Under the pieces are notes generated by a model. It was given only the letters and a program-made list of their open reading frames with translations. It searched no databases and was not told where the DNA came from. A DNA stretch of 64,000 bases from an uncultured Pelagibacteraceae bacterium (GTDB lineage: Bacteria > Pseudomonadota > Alphaproteobacteria > Pelagibacterales > Pelagibacteraceae): positions 62,001 through 126,000 of the forward strand of contig CACIYQ010000001.1 of the NCBI GenBank assembly GCA_902590915.1. The letters run 5' to 3'. A program made the translations under genes and the position numbers. Shown here one piece after another: positions 20,746-34,638 of the stretch. The stretch's first letter is position 1. Every line of letters starts with the position of its first letter.

Positions 20746-22022
20746 ATATTAAATAAATCTGAATTTCGCCAACTAATTATAACTTCTGCTCCACTTCTCG
20801 TTTTAGAATTTCTAAAATTTAATGAGGCAAAATTTTTTTCTAATAAAGTTTTACCAATAAATAATCCAAGTCCTAAACCTCTTTTAGATTTTTCTTCTGA
20901 ATTACTTGTTTTTAAATAAGGCTCTCCAATTTTAGGCAGAATATCTTTAGGATATCCATCCCCATCATCTTCAATTGTTATTTCAGTTATTTCACTATCA
21001 CTTTTCAAATTTATAAAAATTTTATCCCTTGAAAACTTATTTGCATTTCCAATAAAATTTCTTAATCCATAAACAATTTCAATAGATTTGGTTATTTTTT
21101 TTGAATTAGAATCCTGATCAAAGTTAAACAAAAAGTGTTTATTACTTATTTCTCTAAAAGATGAAATAATTTCTGACAAATATTCTCTTACTGTTAGATC
21201 TTTATCTATAAAATCATCTTCCTCAACTGGGTTTAAGCTCAAACGTTTTAAAATTTCATTGCATCTCTCTACTTGGCTATTTAGTAATTCTATATCTTTT
21301 TTAAATTCTTCATTGTTTTCTAATTGTTTAGCTAGATCTTGAGAAATTATTTTGATTGTAGAAAGAGGAGTACCTAAAGAGTGTGCGGCTGCAGCAGCTT
21401 GACCACCTAATGACAATAATTCATGTTCTTTTGCCATTACTTCTTCCATTTTTGATAAAGCATCTTTTCTTAAACGAGATTGTGATCCAAATGTCATTGC
21501 AAAATAGTTTAGAAAAACTAAAGCAACAATTAAGGCAATAGGTATAGAAAAATAATAATAGGTTGACACATGATAATGCTCACTTAAAGGTGAGGGCAAA
21601 TCTTTAGAATAAAAAGTAAGAATTATTATGGCAATACCAGTTAAACCTACTAGTAATGAATTAGTTTTAAAACTTAAGTTTGATGAAGAAAATACACTCG
21701 GAATTAATAAAAATATAACAAAAGGATTAACAATACCTCCCGTCAAATAAAGCAAAGTACTTAATTGAATTATATCAAGAAATAAAAAAACAAAAGCAGA
21801 TCTATCTGATAGTTGGGTTTTTTTATAAACATAAATTAAATAAAAATTACTAATAACACCAAAAATTATTATTAGATTTGATAATAAAAAATTAAATTTA
21901 AAATTTAAAATTAAATATACAAAGTTTACAGCTATGAGTTGGCCAACAATTCCAATCCATCTTAAATTTATATAGGTAGATTTTTTAAAAGAGTATTGTT
22001 TTGAAGTTTCAAAAAACTCCAT
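20742..22022 (-). CDS. regB: RegB/PrrB-type redox sensor histidine kinase
   Basis: 6-TM N-terminus with GGIVNPF, H-box [26 protein letters not shown], HATPase [15 protein letters not shown]. Confidence 0.87.
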   Translation of the reverse strand: MEFFETSKQYSFKKSTYINLRWIGIVGQLIAVNFVYLILNFKFNFLLSNLIIIFGVISNFYLIYVYKKTQLSDRSAFVFLFLDIIQLSTLLYLTGGIVNPFVIFLLIPSVFSSSNLSFKTNSLLVGLTGIAIIILTFYSKDLPSPLSEHYHVSTYYYFSIPIALIVALVFLNYFAMTFGSQSRLRKDALSKMEEVMAKEHELLSLGGQAAAAAHSLGTPLSTIKIISQDLAKQLENNEEFKKDIELLNSQVERCNEILKRLSLNPVEEDDFIDKDLTVREYLSEIISSFREISNKHFLFNFDQDSNSKKITKSIEIVYGLRNFIGNANKFSRDKIFINLKSDSEITEITIEDDGDGYPKDILPKIGEPYLKTSNSEEKSKRGLGLGLFIGKTLLEKNFASLNFRNSKTRSGAEVIISWRNSDLFNI

Positions 22023-22024
22023 TT

Positions 22025-24106
<2,082 letters not shown>

Positions 24107-24196
24107 TTATAACATTTTTTTAAAAAAATGCTGATTTATCTTCACAAAAAAAGTAATAAAAGGACGAATCAGTGTTGAAAATTAAGCCTTATTTGT

Positions 24197-24286
24197 TGGC
24201 GGAGAGAATGGGATTCGAACCCATGAAAGGATTGCTCCTTTACACGCTTTCCAAGCGTGCGCCTTCAACCACTCGGCCACCTCTCC
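24197..24286 (-). tRNA. tRNA-Ser (anticodon GGA), CCA encoded
   Basis: Reverse complement GGAGAGGTGGCCGAGTGGTTGAAGGCGCACGCTTGGAAAGCGTG...GGTTCGAATCCCATTCTCTCCGCCA; long variable arm. Confidence 0.97.
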
Positions 24287-24288
24287 AT

Positions 24289-26100
24289 TTACTTTTCTTT
24301 AGAAATTTTAAGAACACCAATAAAAGCCTCTTGGGGTATTTCAACTCGTCCAAATTGTTTTGATCGAGCCTTTCCCTTTTTTTGTTTTTCTAATAGTTTT
24401 CTTTTTCTATCTGTAGCACCACCACCATGAATTTTTGTCAAAACATCTTTTTTAAAACCCTTAATAGTTTCTCTTGCAATAATTTTTCCACCAATTGCAG
24501 CTTGGACAGGAATCATAAAGTTATGTCTTGGTATAAGATCTTTTAATTTTTCACAAACTTCCCTACCAGTTCTTTGTGCAAAATCTTTATGTATCATCAT
24601 TGCTAAAGCATCAACAGGCTCAGCATTTACTAAAATACCTAATTTAACTAAATCACCTTCTCGATGTTCTATTATTTCATAATCAAAACTGGCATAACCA
24701 CTAGTCATTGATTTAAGACGATCGTTAAAATCAAAAACTACCTCATTTAAAGGAAGCTCGTAATTTACAACAGCTCTATTTCCTGAATAACTTAAATTTG
24801 TTTGTATTCCTCTTTTATCCTGACACATTTTGATTATAGATCCTAAATACTGATCTGGAGTTATAATTGTAGCTTTAATCCAAGGTTCCTCGATTATTTT
24901 TATTAATGTTGGATCTGGCAAACTGGACGGATTTTGCAAATCTACTATAGTTCCATTATTAAGATAAACTTTGTAGACAACCCCAGGCGTAGTAGTTAAT
25001 AAGTTTACATCGAATTCTCTCTCTAATCTTTCAGTCACTATTTCAAGATGTAGCAAGCCCAAAAAACCACACCTGAAACCTAAACCTAGAGCTGAAGATG
25101 ACTCAGGCTCAAATGAAAAACTTGCGTCATTTAATTGAAGTTTAGCCAATCCATCTTTTAGTTTTTGATATTCTGAACTATCAACAGGAAACAAGCCACA
25201 AAATACGACTGGCTTGCTAGGTTTAAATCCTGGCAGAGCATCCTTTAAAGGTTTTGTTGCATCACAAATCGTATCACCAACTTTTGTCTCTGAGAGGACT
25301 TTAATCCCTGTTGTTATAAATCCTATTTCACCTGTATTTAATTCGTTTATGTCTGTTGGTTTAGGTGTGAAAACCCCAACTTTTTCTACAATATATTCTT
25401 GGTTGGTTGACATCATTTTAATTTTCATATTTTTCGATAATTTTCCATCAATCACTCTAACTAAAATTACTACACCTAAGTAAGTGTCATACCAACTATC
25501 AACAAGTAAACATTTTAAATCTGATGTAGTTTCTCCCTTAGGTGCAGGCAAGGTAGTTATTATTTGCTCTAAAATGTTTTCAATACCCTCTCCAGTTTTA
25601 CCCGAACATGGAATAGCATTTTCAGTATCAATACCAATTACATCTTCTATTTGTTTTTTTGTTTTTTCTAAATCGGATGCAGGTAAATCAACCTTATTTA
25701 ATACTGGAACAATTTCATGGTTCGTATCTAAAGCCTGATAAACGTTTGCTAAGGTCTGTGCTTCAACACCTTGGGTACTATCGACAATAAGAATAGAGCC
25801 CTCACATGCGTAAAGTGACCTACTTACCTCATAGCTGAAATCTACATGACCAGGTGTGTCTATGATGTTTAAAATATATTCTTTACCATCTTTTGCTTTA
25901 TAATTTAATTTTACAGTTTGAGCCTTAATTGTAATCCCTCTTTCTCTTTCAATATCCATTGAGTCAAGAACTTGGGCTTTCATTTCTCGTTCTGTTAATC
26001 CTCCACAACTATGAATTATTCGATCAGCAATAGTAGATTTTCCGTGATCAATATGTGCAATTATTGCAAAATTTCTTATATTATCAATTTTACTGGACAT
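24289..26100 (-). CDS. lepA: Elongation factor 4
   Basis: 603 aa; [37 protein letters not shown]-terminal [29 protein letters not shown]. Confidence 0.98.
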   Translation of the reverse strand: MSSKIDNIRNFAIIAHIDHGKSTIADRIIHSCGGLTEREMKAQVLDSMDIERERGITIKAQTVKLNYKAKDGKEYILNIIDTPGHVDFSYEVSRSLYACEGSILIVDSTQGVEAQTLANVYQALDTNHEIVPVLNKVDLPASDLEKTKKQIEDVIGIDTENAIPCSGKTGEGIENILEQIITTLPAPKGETTSDLKCLLVDSWYDTYLGVVILVRVIDGKLSKNMKIKMMSTNQEYIVEKVGVFTPKPTDINELNTGEIGFITTGIKVLSETKVGDTICDATKPLKDALPGFKPSKPVVFCGLFPVDSSEYQKLKDGLAKLQLNDASFSFEPESSSALGLGFRCGFLGLLHLEIVTERLEREFDVNLLTTTPGVVYKVYLNNGTIVDLQNPSSLPDPTLIKIIEEPWIKATIITPDQYLGSIIKMCQDKRGIQTNLSYSGNRAVVNYELPLNEVVFDFNDRLKSMTSGYASFDYEIIEHREGDLVKLGILVNAEPVDALAMMIHKDFAQRTGREVCEKLKDLIPRHNFMIPVQAAIGGKIIARETIKGFKKDVLTKIHGGGATDRKRKLLEKQKKGKARSKQFGRVEIPQEAFIGVLKISKEK

Positions 26101-28509
26101 TTAGGACCTAATTTTTGCGCCTGATTTAGTCTCAACAATTGAAATTATAAGTTTGTTAATTTTTTCAAGATCACTTTCTTCTAATGTTTTTTTTGAAGAT
26201 TGAATAGTTACATTGAGAGCTATAGACTTTTTGTCTTTAGGAATATTTTCACCTTCATAGACATCAAAAATTTTAACTGACTTAATTAAACTTTCATCAA
26301 TGGAAGATATTATATCAATTAAATCTTGAGCTTTAAAATGTTTATCAACTACAAAAGCAAAGTCTCTGTCTGATTTTTGATAGTCTGAGAACTTAAATTG
26401 AGATTTTAAGTCTTTGAGTTTAAGTTTTTTATCTTTTAGGTAATCCAGATAAATCTCAAAACCAATAAGTGCTTCAGTTTTTATATTAATTTTTTTTATG
26501 ATATTTGGATGAATTTCTCCGAAAAAAGCCACTGGATCAATATCATCTTTATCAAGATATACAGAGCCAGATTTTCCAGGATGATAATAAGAAGGTGATT
26601 TTTCTCTTACAAATAAGTTTTGCCTATCATATCCAGCTTCTACTAAAGTCTGAATTACATCTTTTTTTGCATCAAATAAGTCAACCGATCTATTTTCCTC
26701 ATTCCAGTTTAACCTTGATATCTTTCCTGATTTTATAGCTCCTATAACCGTTAATTGCTCGCCAGGTTTGTTATCCTTAAAAATCGGTCCTATTTCAAAA
26801 AGGGAAACGTCTTTAAAACCTCTATCTAAATTTTTCTTGAGATAGGATGTCAAATTAGAAAATAATGAATTTCTTAAAACATCTAAGTCTGAGCTTATTG
26901 GATTTACTATTTTTATTTCTTTATAATTTTCTTTAAAAAGATTGTTTAATTTTGAATCTGTGAAGGACCAAGTTACAGTTTCAATGTATCCTTTAGATGC
27001 TACAGAGCGCTGCAAAAAATGAAAAAGTTTTTGTTGTTTGTTGAGTGTAGCTTTAAACCTTGTTTTATCTGGTTCTAAAGTTCTTATATTACTGTAACCT
27101 TTAATTCTTACTATTTCTTCAACTATATCTATAGGTTGAGTTATGTCTGGTCTCCAAGAAGGAATTTTTAATTCTAGTTCTAATTTTTTCTTAGACACTT
27201 CAAATCCTAAATCTATTAAGATTTTAATAATTTCTTTGTCTTTTATCTTAAAGCCTACAATTCTCTCAAATAAAGAAATCTTAAATTTAATTTTATTTTT
27301 TTTATCTTTTTTGGTTTTTTGAACATCAAACTTGCTAACTTTACCTCCACAAATTTCAGTTATTAATTTGGATGCCTTTTTTAGACCAAGTTCAATCGAT
27401 TGAGGATCAATGCCCCTTTCAAATCTAAATTTAGCATCCGTATCTATGTTCAATAGTTTTGAAGTTTTTCTAATAGATCTGGGTGAAAAAAACGCAGATT
27501 CTAACAAAATATTTTTTGTATTAAGTTCAGTGCCTGAACGTGTACCTCCTATTATTCCACCTAAACCTAATACACCAGACTTATCAGAGATAACACACAT
27601 ATCGTTATCTAATTTATATTCTTTATTATCAAGAGCTTCAAAAGTTTCACCCTTTACCGAATTTCTTACAATAATTTCCTTATCGATTTTGTCTGCATCG
27701 TATGCGTGTAGTGGTCTATTTAAATCTAGCATTACATAATTAGTTATATCTACAATGGCTGAAATAGGTTTTTGACCTAATGTCTCGATTTTATCTTTTA
27801 GCCATTTTGGACTTTCTTTATTTGCCACATCTTTAATTAGGCAACTACCAAAAATAGTGCAGCCTTGATTTTTTTCTTTTGTAATAGAAACTTTAATTTT
27901 TTGAGCACCATTATTTTTAATATTTATATTTGAAGTAAGTTTTAATTTCCCAACTCCCGCTGCTGCAAGATCTCTCGCTACTCCTCTTACCCCTAAACAG
28001 TCAGGTCGGTTAGGAGTAATTGATAAATCAATAACTTTTTCAGTATTATTTTTAAAAAAATTTTTTCCTACCTTGTCTGAGTATTTATTTGACTTTAGTT
28101 CTGTTATTCCGTCACTTTCATCAGATAAATTTAATTCAGACTCTGAACATAGCATACCATATGAGGTTACACCCCTTATTTTACTAACTGCTAGTTTCAT
28201 GTTGTTTTTTGGAATTACTGATCCAGGACCAGCATAAACAGTCAAAAGGTCTTTCTTAGCATTGGGTGCTCCACAAACAACTTTTACAGTATCTTGTTCA
28301 CCAATATCAACATCACACACTTTAAGCTTGTCTGCATTTGGATGTTGCTCAGCGTTTATAATTTTTGCCACTTTAAAGTTATCTAAGTCGGAACTAACCT
28401 TTCCAAAGCTCTCAACTTCAAGCCCAACCTCAGTCAATTTTTCAATTATTTCTCTATCCTTGAACTTTGTATCAAGGTGTTCCTTAAGCCAGCCTATTGT
28501 AAATTTCAT
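26101..28509 (-). CDS. pheT: Phenylalanyl-tRNA synthetase beta subunit
   Basis: [17 protein letters not shown]-terminus, tRNA-binding domain, B5 and FDX-ACB regions. Confidence 0.98.
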   Translation of the reverse strand: MKFTIGWLKEHLDTKFKDREIIEKLTEVGLEVESFGKVSSDLDNFKVAKIINAEQHPNADKLKVCDVDIGEQDTVKVVCGAPNAKKDLLTVYAGPGSVIPKNNMKLAVSKIRGVTSYGMLCSESELNLSDESDGITELKSNKYSDKVGKNFFKNNTEKVIDLSITPNRPDCLGVRGVARDLAAAGVGKLKLTSNINIKNNGAQKIKVSITKEKNQGCTIFGSCLIKDVANKESPKWLKDKIETLGQKPISAIVDITNYVMLDLNRPLHAYDADKIDKEIIVRNSVKGETFEALDNKEYKLDNDMCVISDKSGVLGLGGIIGGTRSGTELNTKNILLESAFFSPRSIRKTSKLLNIDTDAKFRFERGIDPQSIELGLKKASKLITEICGGKVSKFDVQKTKKDKKNKIKFKISLFERIVGFKIKDKEIIKILIDLGFEVSKKKLELELKIPSWRPDITQPIDIVEEIVRIKGYSNIRTLEPDKTRFKATLNKQQKLFHFLQRSVASKGYIETVTWSFTDSKLNNLFKENYKEIKIVNPISSDLDVLRNSLFSNLTSYLKKNLDRGFKDVSLFEIGPIFKDNKPGEQLTVIGAIKSGKISRLNWNEENRSVDLFDAKKDVIQTLVEAGYDRQNLFVREKSPSYYHPGKSGSVYLDKDDIDPVAFFGEIHPNIIKKINIKTEALIGFEIYLDYLKDKKLKLKDLKSQFKFSDYQKSDRDFAFVVDKHFKAQDLIDIISSIDESLIKSVKIFDVYEGENIPKDKKSIALNVTIQSSKKTLEESDLEKINKLIISIVETKSGAKIRS

Positions 28510-29573
28510 CTACTGAGACCTCTATAATTTGAAGGTACATCTAATGGATCAAAACCAAAATGATTTAGCCACCTGTAGTCAGTCTCGAAAAAAGCTCTTA
28601 GATCGTTTATTCCATACTTAAGCATTGCCAACCTATCTATACCAATCCCAAATGCATAGCCTTGATACTTATCTGGATTTATTTTTACATTTTTAAGTAC
28701 ATTTGGGTGCACCATCCCACAACCCAAAATTTCCAACCATTTATCTCCCTCTCCGATAACTATTTTACTGTCCTTTAATTCATAACCAATATCAACCTCT
28801 GCTGAAGGCTCTGTAAAAGGAAAGTGACTTGGTCTAAATCTCATTTTGATTTTATCTACTTCAAAAAAAGATTTTATAAAATAATCTAAGCAGCCTTTTA
28901 AATGTCCCATGTTTATATTTTTATCAATATGAAGTCCTTCTACTTGATGAAACATTGGGGCATGAGTTTGGTCACTATCAGACCTGTATGTTCTACCAGG
29001 AGCAATGATTTTAAATGGAGGTTTACCTTTTAACATTGTTCGTACTTGAACTGGAGATGTGTGAGTTCTTAAAAGTAATTCCTTTTTATCATCTAAATAA
29101 AAGGTATCGTGCATGTCTCTTGCTGGATGGTTATCTGGTGTATTTAATGCTGTAAAATTATAATGCTCATTCTCTACATCTGGTCCTTCTTCAACACTAA
29201 AACCAATTTCAGAAAAGATTGAAGATAATTCGTCTATAACTTGAGAAACAGGGTGTATCTTACCTTGTACAATATTTCTTTCAGGCAGTGTTACGTCTAT
29301 CTTCTCATTCTCTAGCTTAGAATTTATTTCTTTAATCTCTATTTCTCGAATTTTTTTATTAATTTTCTCTTGTAGCTCATCTTTTACAAAATTTAAATCT
29401 GATGCAAATTTTTTCCGTTCTTCGGCTGGTAAAGATCCAAGATTTTTAAAAGAGGTTGAAATTTTACCATTTTTACCAAATAATTCAGATTTTATTTCAT
29501 TAACGCTTTCAATGTTTAAATCCTCATTTAATTTTTCTAAAAATTCATCTTTAATTTTTTTAATATCAGACAT
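28506..29573 (-). CDS. pheS: Phenylalanyl-tRNA synthetase alpha subunit
   Basis: [56 protein letters not shown]-like end. Confidence 0.98.
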   Translation of the reverse strand: MSDIKKIKDEFLEKLNEDLNIESVNEIKSELFGKNGKISTSFKNLGSLPAEERKKFASDLNFVKDELQEKINKKIREIEIKEINSKLENEKIDVTLPERNIVQGKIHPVSQVIDELSSIFSEIGFSVEEGPDVENEHYNFTALNTPDNHPARDMHDTFYLDDKKELLLRTHTSPVQVRTMLKGKPPFKIIAPGRTYRSDSDQTHAPMFHQVEGLHIDKNINMGHLKGCLDYFIKSFFEVDKIKMRFRPSHFPFTEPSAEVDIGYELKDSKIVIGEGDKWLEILGCGMVHPNVLKNVKINPDKYQGYAFGIGIDRLAMLKYGINDLRAFFETDYRWLNHFGFDPLDVPSNYRGLSR

Positions 29574-29616
29574 ATCGGTAGAATATTTGTTAACTTTAGA
29601 AAAACAACAATGAAAA

Positions 29617-29973
29617 TTAATTCAATGCTGATTGGGCTTTTTGTACAATTGTTTTGAACGCCTCTGGGCTATCATAGGCAATTTCAGCAAGAATTTTTCT
29701 GTCTATTGCTATACCACATTTACTTAATCCGTTCACGAATTTAGAATACGTCATGCCTTCAGCTCTAACACCGGCATTGATTCTTTGTATCCATAATGAT
29801 TTGAAGTCTCTTTTTTTGTTTCTTCTGTCTCTATAAGCATATTGCATCGATTTTTCCATCGCCTGCTTTGCAACTCTTATAGTATTTTTTCTTCTGCCCC
29901 ATTGACCTTTGACAGCTTTTAAAACTTTTTTATGCTTAGCTTTACTTGTTACACCTCTTTTAACTCTTGCCAT
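29617..29973 (-). CDS. rplT: 50S ribosomal protein L20
   Basis: [70 protein letters not shown]. Confidence 0.99.
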   Translation of the reverse strand: MARVKRGVTSKAKHKKVLKAVKGQWGRRKNTIRVAKQAMEKSMQYAYRDRRNKKRDFKSLWIQRINAGVRAEGMTYSKFVNGLSKCGIAIDRKILAEIAYDSPEAFKTIVQKAQSALN

Positions 29974-29975
29974 TA

Positions 29976-30182
29976 TTAACCTCTTAAACTGTAAGGCATA
30001 TAGGATTTAACAATTTTTCCATCTTGCTTGGACATTGTTGTTGTGCCTCTTAATTTTCTAATTTGAGAATTTGTTCTTTTAATCATGCCATGTCTTTTAC
30101 CAGCTTGGGCAGTCATCACTTTACCTTTAGCTGATATTTTAAATCTTTTTTTTGCTGAGCTTTTTGTTTTTAATTTTGGCAT
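29976..30182 (-). CDS. rpmI: 50S ribosomal protein L35
   Basis: [23 protein letters not shown]...[18 protein letters not shown]. Confidence 0.98.
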   Translation of the reverse strand: MPKLKTKSSAKKRFKISAKGKVMTAQAGKRHGMIKRTNSQIRKLRGTTTMSKQDGKIVKSYMPYSLRG

Positions 30183-30235
30183 AATTCTGCGGACTTATAC
30201 AAAGAATGATATAATTTTACAACCTCTATTAAACA

Positions 30236-30781
30236 CTATAAAGGTTGGATAACCATAATCATTTGCTTGCCGTCAAATTTTGGATGGAGCTCAACCTTGC
30301 CAATATCTTTCATATCTTCTTTAATTTTACCCATCAGTTCATTTCCTAGGTGGGAATGTTGTAATTCTCGACCCTTAAACCTTATAGTAAATTTTACTTT
30401 ATCTCCTTTGGCAATGAATTTTTTTGCATTTTTAACTTTGAAATCATAATCATGAGTTTCTGTTACGGGTCTCATTTTAATTTCTTTTAATAAAACAATT
30501 TTTTGTTTTTTTTTCGCAAGATTTGCTTTTTTTTGAGCATCATATTTATACTTGCCCATGTCCATGATTTTACAAACTGGAGGATTTGCGTTGGGTGCTA
30601 TTTCAATTAAATCAAGTCCTTGATTTTTTGCCATTGATATAGCTTCATTAGTATTTAGCACACCAAGATTTTCACCATCATTTGCTATTACTTGAACATC
30701 TGGAGAAGAAATTCTATTATTAGACCTTGGTCCTCTGTCCTTCGTCCTTCGTTGAAAATAATTTTGTTTAAAATCTGCCAC
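30236..30781 (-). CDS. infC: Translation initiation factor IF-3
   Basis: LNTNEAISMAKNQGLDLIEIAPNANPPVCKIMDMGKYKYDAQKK. Confidence 0.98.
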   Translation of the reverse strand: MADFKQNYFQRRTKDRGPRSNNRISSPDVQVIANDGENLGVLNTNEAISMAKNQGLDLIEIAPNANPPVCKIMDMGKYKYDAQKKANLAKKKQKIVLLKEIKMRPVTETHDYDFKVKNAKKFIAKGDKVKFTIRFKGRELQHSHLGNELMGKIKEDMKDIGKVELHPKFDGKQMIMVIQPL

Positions 30782-32698
30782 TTAGTTTGAGGATGCTTTG
30801 TTTAAAGCAGAGAAAGTTTTTAAGAATGCGTCTATGTCCATATTTTCTTGTTTATTAGAATCTAATCTTCTAATCGTTACAGAATTGGAGTCAACTTCTT
30901 TTTTACCACAAATTAACAAAAGAGGTATTTTAGTTAACGAATGATCTCTTATTTTATAATTTAAATTTTGATTCTTTAAATCAACAGAAGAACTTATACC
31001 TACATTCTTAATTTTCTTAGATATCTCAATAGCATAGTTATTAAATTCTTCTGAAATAGGAATTACCATTGTTTGCAAAGGTGATATCCAAAATGGAAAT
31101 TTACCAGCATAATTTTCTATTAAGATTCCAATAAATCTTTCTAAAGATCCAAATAGTGCTCTGTGCAACATTACAGGAATTTTCTTAGTTCCATCTTTAT
31201 CAACATAAGAGGCTCCTAATCTTTCAGGTAAATTTAAATCAACTTGTAAAGTTCCACACTGCCAATCTCTACCAATTGCATCCCTTAGAACAAACTCAAT
31301 TTTAGGACCATAGAATGCTCCTTCTCCCTTGTTAATACTATATTTTAACTTTGATGCTTTCACTGCTTCAAGTAAGGATGCTTCTGCTTTGTCCCAAACT
31401 TCATCTTCACCAACCCTCACTTCGGGTCTATCTGCATATTTAAGAATTACATTTTCAAACCCAAGGTCTTTATAAATATCTAAAATTAAATTAGTGACAA
31501 TTAAACACTCACTTGTAATTTGATCCTCAGAACAAAAAATATGTGCATCATCTTGAGTAAAAGCTCTAACTCTAAGTAGACCATGTAATGCTCCTGAAGG
31601 TTCATATCGATGAACTTTTCCAAATTCTGCATATCGTAAAGGAAGATCTCGATAACTTTTTAGTCCTTGATTAAATACCTGAACATGTCCTGGGCAATTC
31701 ATAGGCTTTATTGCAAACACCTTTTCATCCGGAGTTTCGGATGTGTACATGTTGTCACCATATTTACCCCAATGACCTGATTTTTCCCATAATTGTCTAT
31801 CTAATACCTCTGGCGTATTAATTTCTTTGTAACCAGCTGTATCCTGCCTATGTCTCATATAGTTAATTAAATTTTGAAATAACGCCCAGCCTCTTTCGTG
31901 CCAGAAAACAGATCCTGGACTTTCTTCTCTAAAATGAAATAAATCCATTTCTCTTCCTAATTTTCTATGATCTCTTTTTTCTGCCTCCTCTATTCTTTTA
32001 AGATGTTCATCTAAATCTTTTTGGGTTGCCCAACTAGTACCATATATTCTTTGAAGCATTTCATTTTTTGAGTCACCCCTCCAATAAGCACCCGAAACTT
32101 TTGTTAGTTTAAAATATTTTCCTATTTTACCTGTTGAGGATAAGTGAGGACCTCTACAAAGATCATGCCAATCTCCATGAAAATAAATTGAGACATCTTC
32201 TTTCTCTGGGATAGCTTTAATTAATTCAGATTTATAAATTTCACCTTTTTTTTTGAAATGATCAATAGCTTTATTTCTCTCCCAAACTTCTCTCTTGGTA
32301 ATTTCATCTCTATCAACAATTTCTTTCATTTTATTTTCAATTTTTACTAAATCATCTTCAGTGAATGGTTCTTTTCTAGCAAAGTCATAATAAAATCCAT
32401 TTTCAATAACTGGACCAATTGTAACCTGTGTACCTGGAAATAATTCCTGAACAGCCATTGCCAAAATATGAGCTGTGTCATGTCTAATTGTTTCCAACCC
32501 TTCTGGATTTTTAGAAGTAAAAATTTTTACTGAACAATCTTTATCTATTAAATAATCTAAATCTTTAAGTTCACCATCAACGCTTATAACCATTGCTTGT
32601 TTAGCTAAAGACTTACTAATTTTCTCAGCTACCTCAGCTCCGGTAACTTTTTTTGAAAAATTTATATTGTTTCCGTCTGGTAATGTTATTGTAGGCAT
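30782..32698 (-). CDS. thrS: Threonyl-tRNA synthetase
   Basis: 638 aa; RHDTAHILAMAVQELFPGTQVTIGPVIENGFYYDF, class II motifs, anticodon-binding C-terminus. Confidence 0.98.
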   Translation of the reverse strand: MPTITLPDGNNINFSKKVTGAEVAEKISKSLAKQAMVISVDGELKDLDYLIDKDCSVKIFTSKNPEGLETIRHDTAHILAMAVQELFPGTQVTIGPVIENGFYYDFARKEPFTEDDLVKIENKMKEIVDRDEITKREVWERNKAIDHFKKKGEIYKSELIKAIPEKEDVSIYFHGDWHDLCRGPHLSSTGKIGKYFKLTKVSGAYWRGDSKNEMLQRIYGTSWATQKDLDEHLKRIEEAEKRDHRKLGREMDLFHFREESPGSVFWHERGWALFQNLINYMRHRQDTAGYKEINTPEVLDRQLWEKSGHWGKYGDNMYTSETPDEKVFAIKPMNCPGHVQVFNQGLKSYRDLPLRYAEFGKVHRYEPSGALHGLLRVRAFTQDDAHIFCSEDQITSECLIVTNLILDIYKDLGFENVILKYADRPEVRVGEDEVWDKAEASLLEAVKASKLKYSINKGEGAFYGPKIEFVLRDAIGRDWQCGTLQVDLNLPERLGASYVDKDGTKKIPVMLHRALFGSLERFIGILIENYAGKFPFWISPLQTMVIPISEEFNNYAIEISKKIKNVGISSSVDLKNQNLNYKIRDHSLTKIPLLLICGKKEVDSNSVTIRRLDSNKQENMDIDAFLKTFSALNKASSN

Positions 32699-33853
32699 TT
32701 AATTTAATAATCTTTTATACTCTGAATAAGTAGAAAAACACATTTTTTCAACATTAAATCTTTGAGTGGCATTTTTTCTTGCTTCAATTCCAATCGTTTT
32801 TAAAGATGTCTCATCCATATTAAGGACTCTCAAAATCTGCTTACTTAAAGATTTGGCGTTATTTGACTCAAATAAAAAACCTGTTTTTTCATTAATGATC
32901 GTTTCATTAGAACCACCAATATTACTTGCTATTATTGGTTTTCCCATTGATTGTGCCTCTACTGACACTCTTCCAAAAGCCTCTGGTTCATTAGAAGCTG
33001 AAACTATTATGTCTGAAACTTTGTAAGCCAAAGCCATATTTTTGCAATGATCTATAAATCGTATTTGTTTTAACATTCTATATTGTTCAGAGAGTCTAAT
33101 TAATTTTTTCTTATAAAGTTCACGACCCTGATCGCTTCCAAGAATAACTGCATAAAACGCTTCATATCCAATTTCTGTATTAATCAAATTAATCGCTTCT
33201 ATAAATACTTCCTGGCCTTTCCATGAAGATAATCTTCCCGGCAAAAGTATTATTTTTTTATCTTTCTCAATATCCCATTGTTTCAATAATTTTTTTTCAT
33301 CACTTTCAAGAGTTGTAGATGAATCAAAATAATCAACATTAATACCTCTAAAGATTACTAAAAATTTTTTTTTATTATTTAAATATCTAGAATAATTTTC
33401 TTTGATATGAGAAAAAATAAAATTTGATCCTGCAATAATCAAATCAGATCTTACCATCACAGAATTATAAAGTTTTTTAAGATTGCTTTTAAAATTATAA
33501 GTACCATGGAAGGTGGTCACAAATTTTCTTCCAGTTAATTTAGATGCAAACAAACAAGACCACGCAGGTGCTCTACTTCGCGCATGAACTATTGAGATAT
33601 TATTTAATAAAATAATTCCAATTAAAATGATTGAGTTTATAAAAATCAATAATGGATTTTTGCTTTGCACAGGGAGTTTAAAAATTTTTACTTTCTTTCT
33701 ATCAACAAATTTCAGTAATTCACCTCCACTGGTCACAATAAAAGACTTACAGTTGTTCTCCGGCAAATAATGTGCAATATCAAAGCAACCGGTCTCAGCA
33801 CCCCCATAACCTAGTTTAGGGATTACCTGTAAAACTTTTAAATTAGTTGCCAT
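32699..33853 (-). CDS. Glycosyltransferase family 4 protein
   Basis: LKVLQVIPKLGYGGAETGCFDIAHYL; IVSASNEPEAFGRVSVEAQSMGKPIIASNIGG. Confidence 0.92.
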   Translation of the reverse strand: MATNLKVLQVIPKLGYGGAETGCFDIAHYLPENNCKSFIVTSGGELLKFVDRKKVKIFKLPVQSKNPLLIFINSIILIGIILLNNISIVHARSRAPAWSCLFASKLTGRKFVTTFHGTYNFKSNLKKLYNSVMVRSDLIIAGSNFIFSHIKENYSRYLNNKKKFLVIFRGINVDYFDSSTTLESDEKKLLKQWDIEKDKKIILLPGRLSSWKGQEVFIEAINLINTEIGYEAFYAVILGSDQGRELYKKKLIRLSEQYRMLKQIRFIDHCKNMALAYKVSDIIVSASNEPEAFGRVSVEAQSMGKPIIASNIGGSNETIINEKTGFLFESNNAKSLSKQILRVLNMDETSLKTIGIEARKNATQRFNVEKMCFSTYSEYKRLLN

Positions 33854-33894
33854 CTGATAAGTTTATATATTAATAGACAAAATATATAAACGAA

Positions 33895-34638
33895 ATGGCA
33901 AATTTCAGATATTATAAAATCACAAAAACAAAGAAAATTAGATATATTTCTAATTTTTGTAAAAATAGTTTGTGTATAGTTTTTCTCCATGGTTTTATGT
34001 CTGATCTTGAGGGAGAAAAACCTAGAGCATTATTAAATTTTGCAAAAAAAAATAAAGTAAGTTTCTTGGCACTAGAATATTCAGGACATGGTAAATCTTC
34101 AGAAAAATTTATAGAAGGAAATATCTCCAAATGGAGTGAACAAACTTCAAAATTAATTAGAAAAAAAACCAAAGGTAGCAATCTTATATTGGTAGGCTCA
34201 AGTATGGGAGCATGGATTTCTTTAAAACAATTTGAAATATTTAAAAATCGAATAATCGGTTTTTTAGGAATCGGCGCAGCTCCTGAATTTTTAGAACATA
34301 TTATGTGGAAAAAATTTTCAAAAAAAATGAAGAAAGAAACAATTAAAAAAGGAATTTATAATTTGAAACATGGAGATTATGAGTACCCAATAACTTACCA
34401 ATTAATAAAGGATGGAAGAAAAAATAAAGTTTTGAATAAAAAAATTAATTTAAAAATTAAAGTAACAATGGTTCATGGAGAAAAAGATGAAGCTGTTCCT
34501 GTTTCTTATTCTAGAAAAGTTTTAAGACTTTTCCCAAACGCTCACAAAAAAATAAATGTCATAAAGAATGGCAATCACAGTTTGTCTAATAAAAGAGGGT
34601 TAAAAATTATTTTAAAAGAGCTAAAATTATTAATCTAA
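33895..34638 (+). CDS. Alpha/beta hydrolase
   Basis: IVFLHGFMSDLEGEK, LVGSSMGAW nucleophile elbow, MVHGEKDEAVPVSYS, NGNHSLS. Confidence 0.9.
   Translation: MANFRYYKITKTKKIRYISNFCKNSLCIVFLHGFMSDLEGEKPRALLNFAKKNKVSFLALEYSGHGKSSEKFIEGNISKWSEQTSKLIRKKTKGSNLILVGSSMGAWISLKQFEIFKNRIIGFLGIGAAPEFLEHIMWKKFSKKMKKETIKKGIYNLKHGDYEYPITYQLIKDGRKNKVLNKKINLKIKVTMVHGEKDEAVPVSYSRKVLRLFPNAHKKINVIKNGNHSLSNKRGLKIILKELKLLI

Noticed and set aside
24172-24363. ORF with AERMGFEPMKGLLLYTLSKRAPSTTRPP
   Set aside because: Spurious ORF from the antisense strand of tRNA-Ser.
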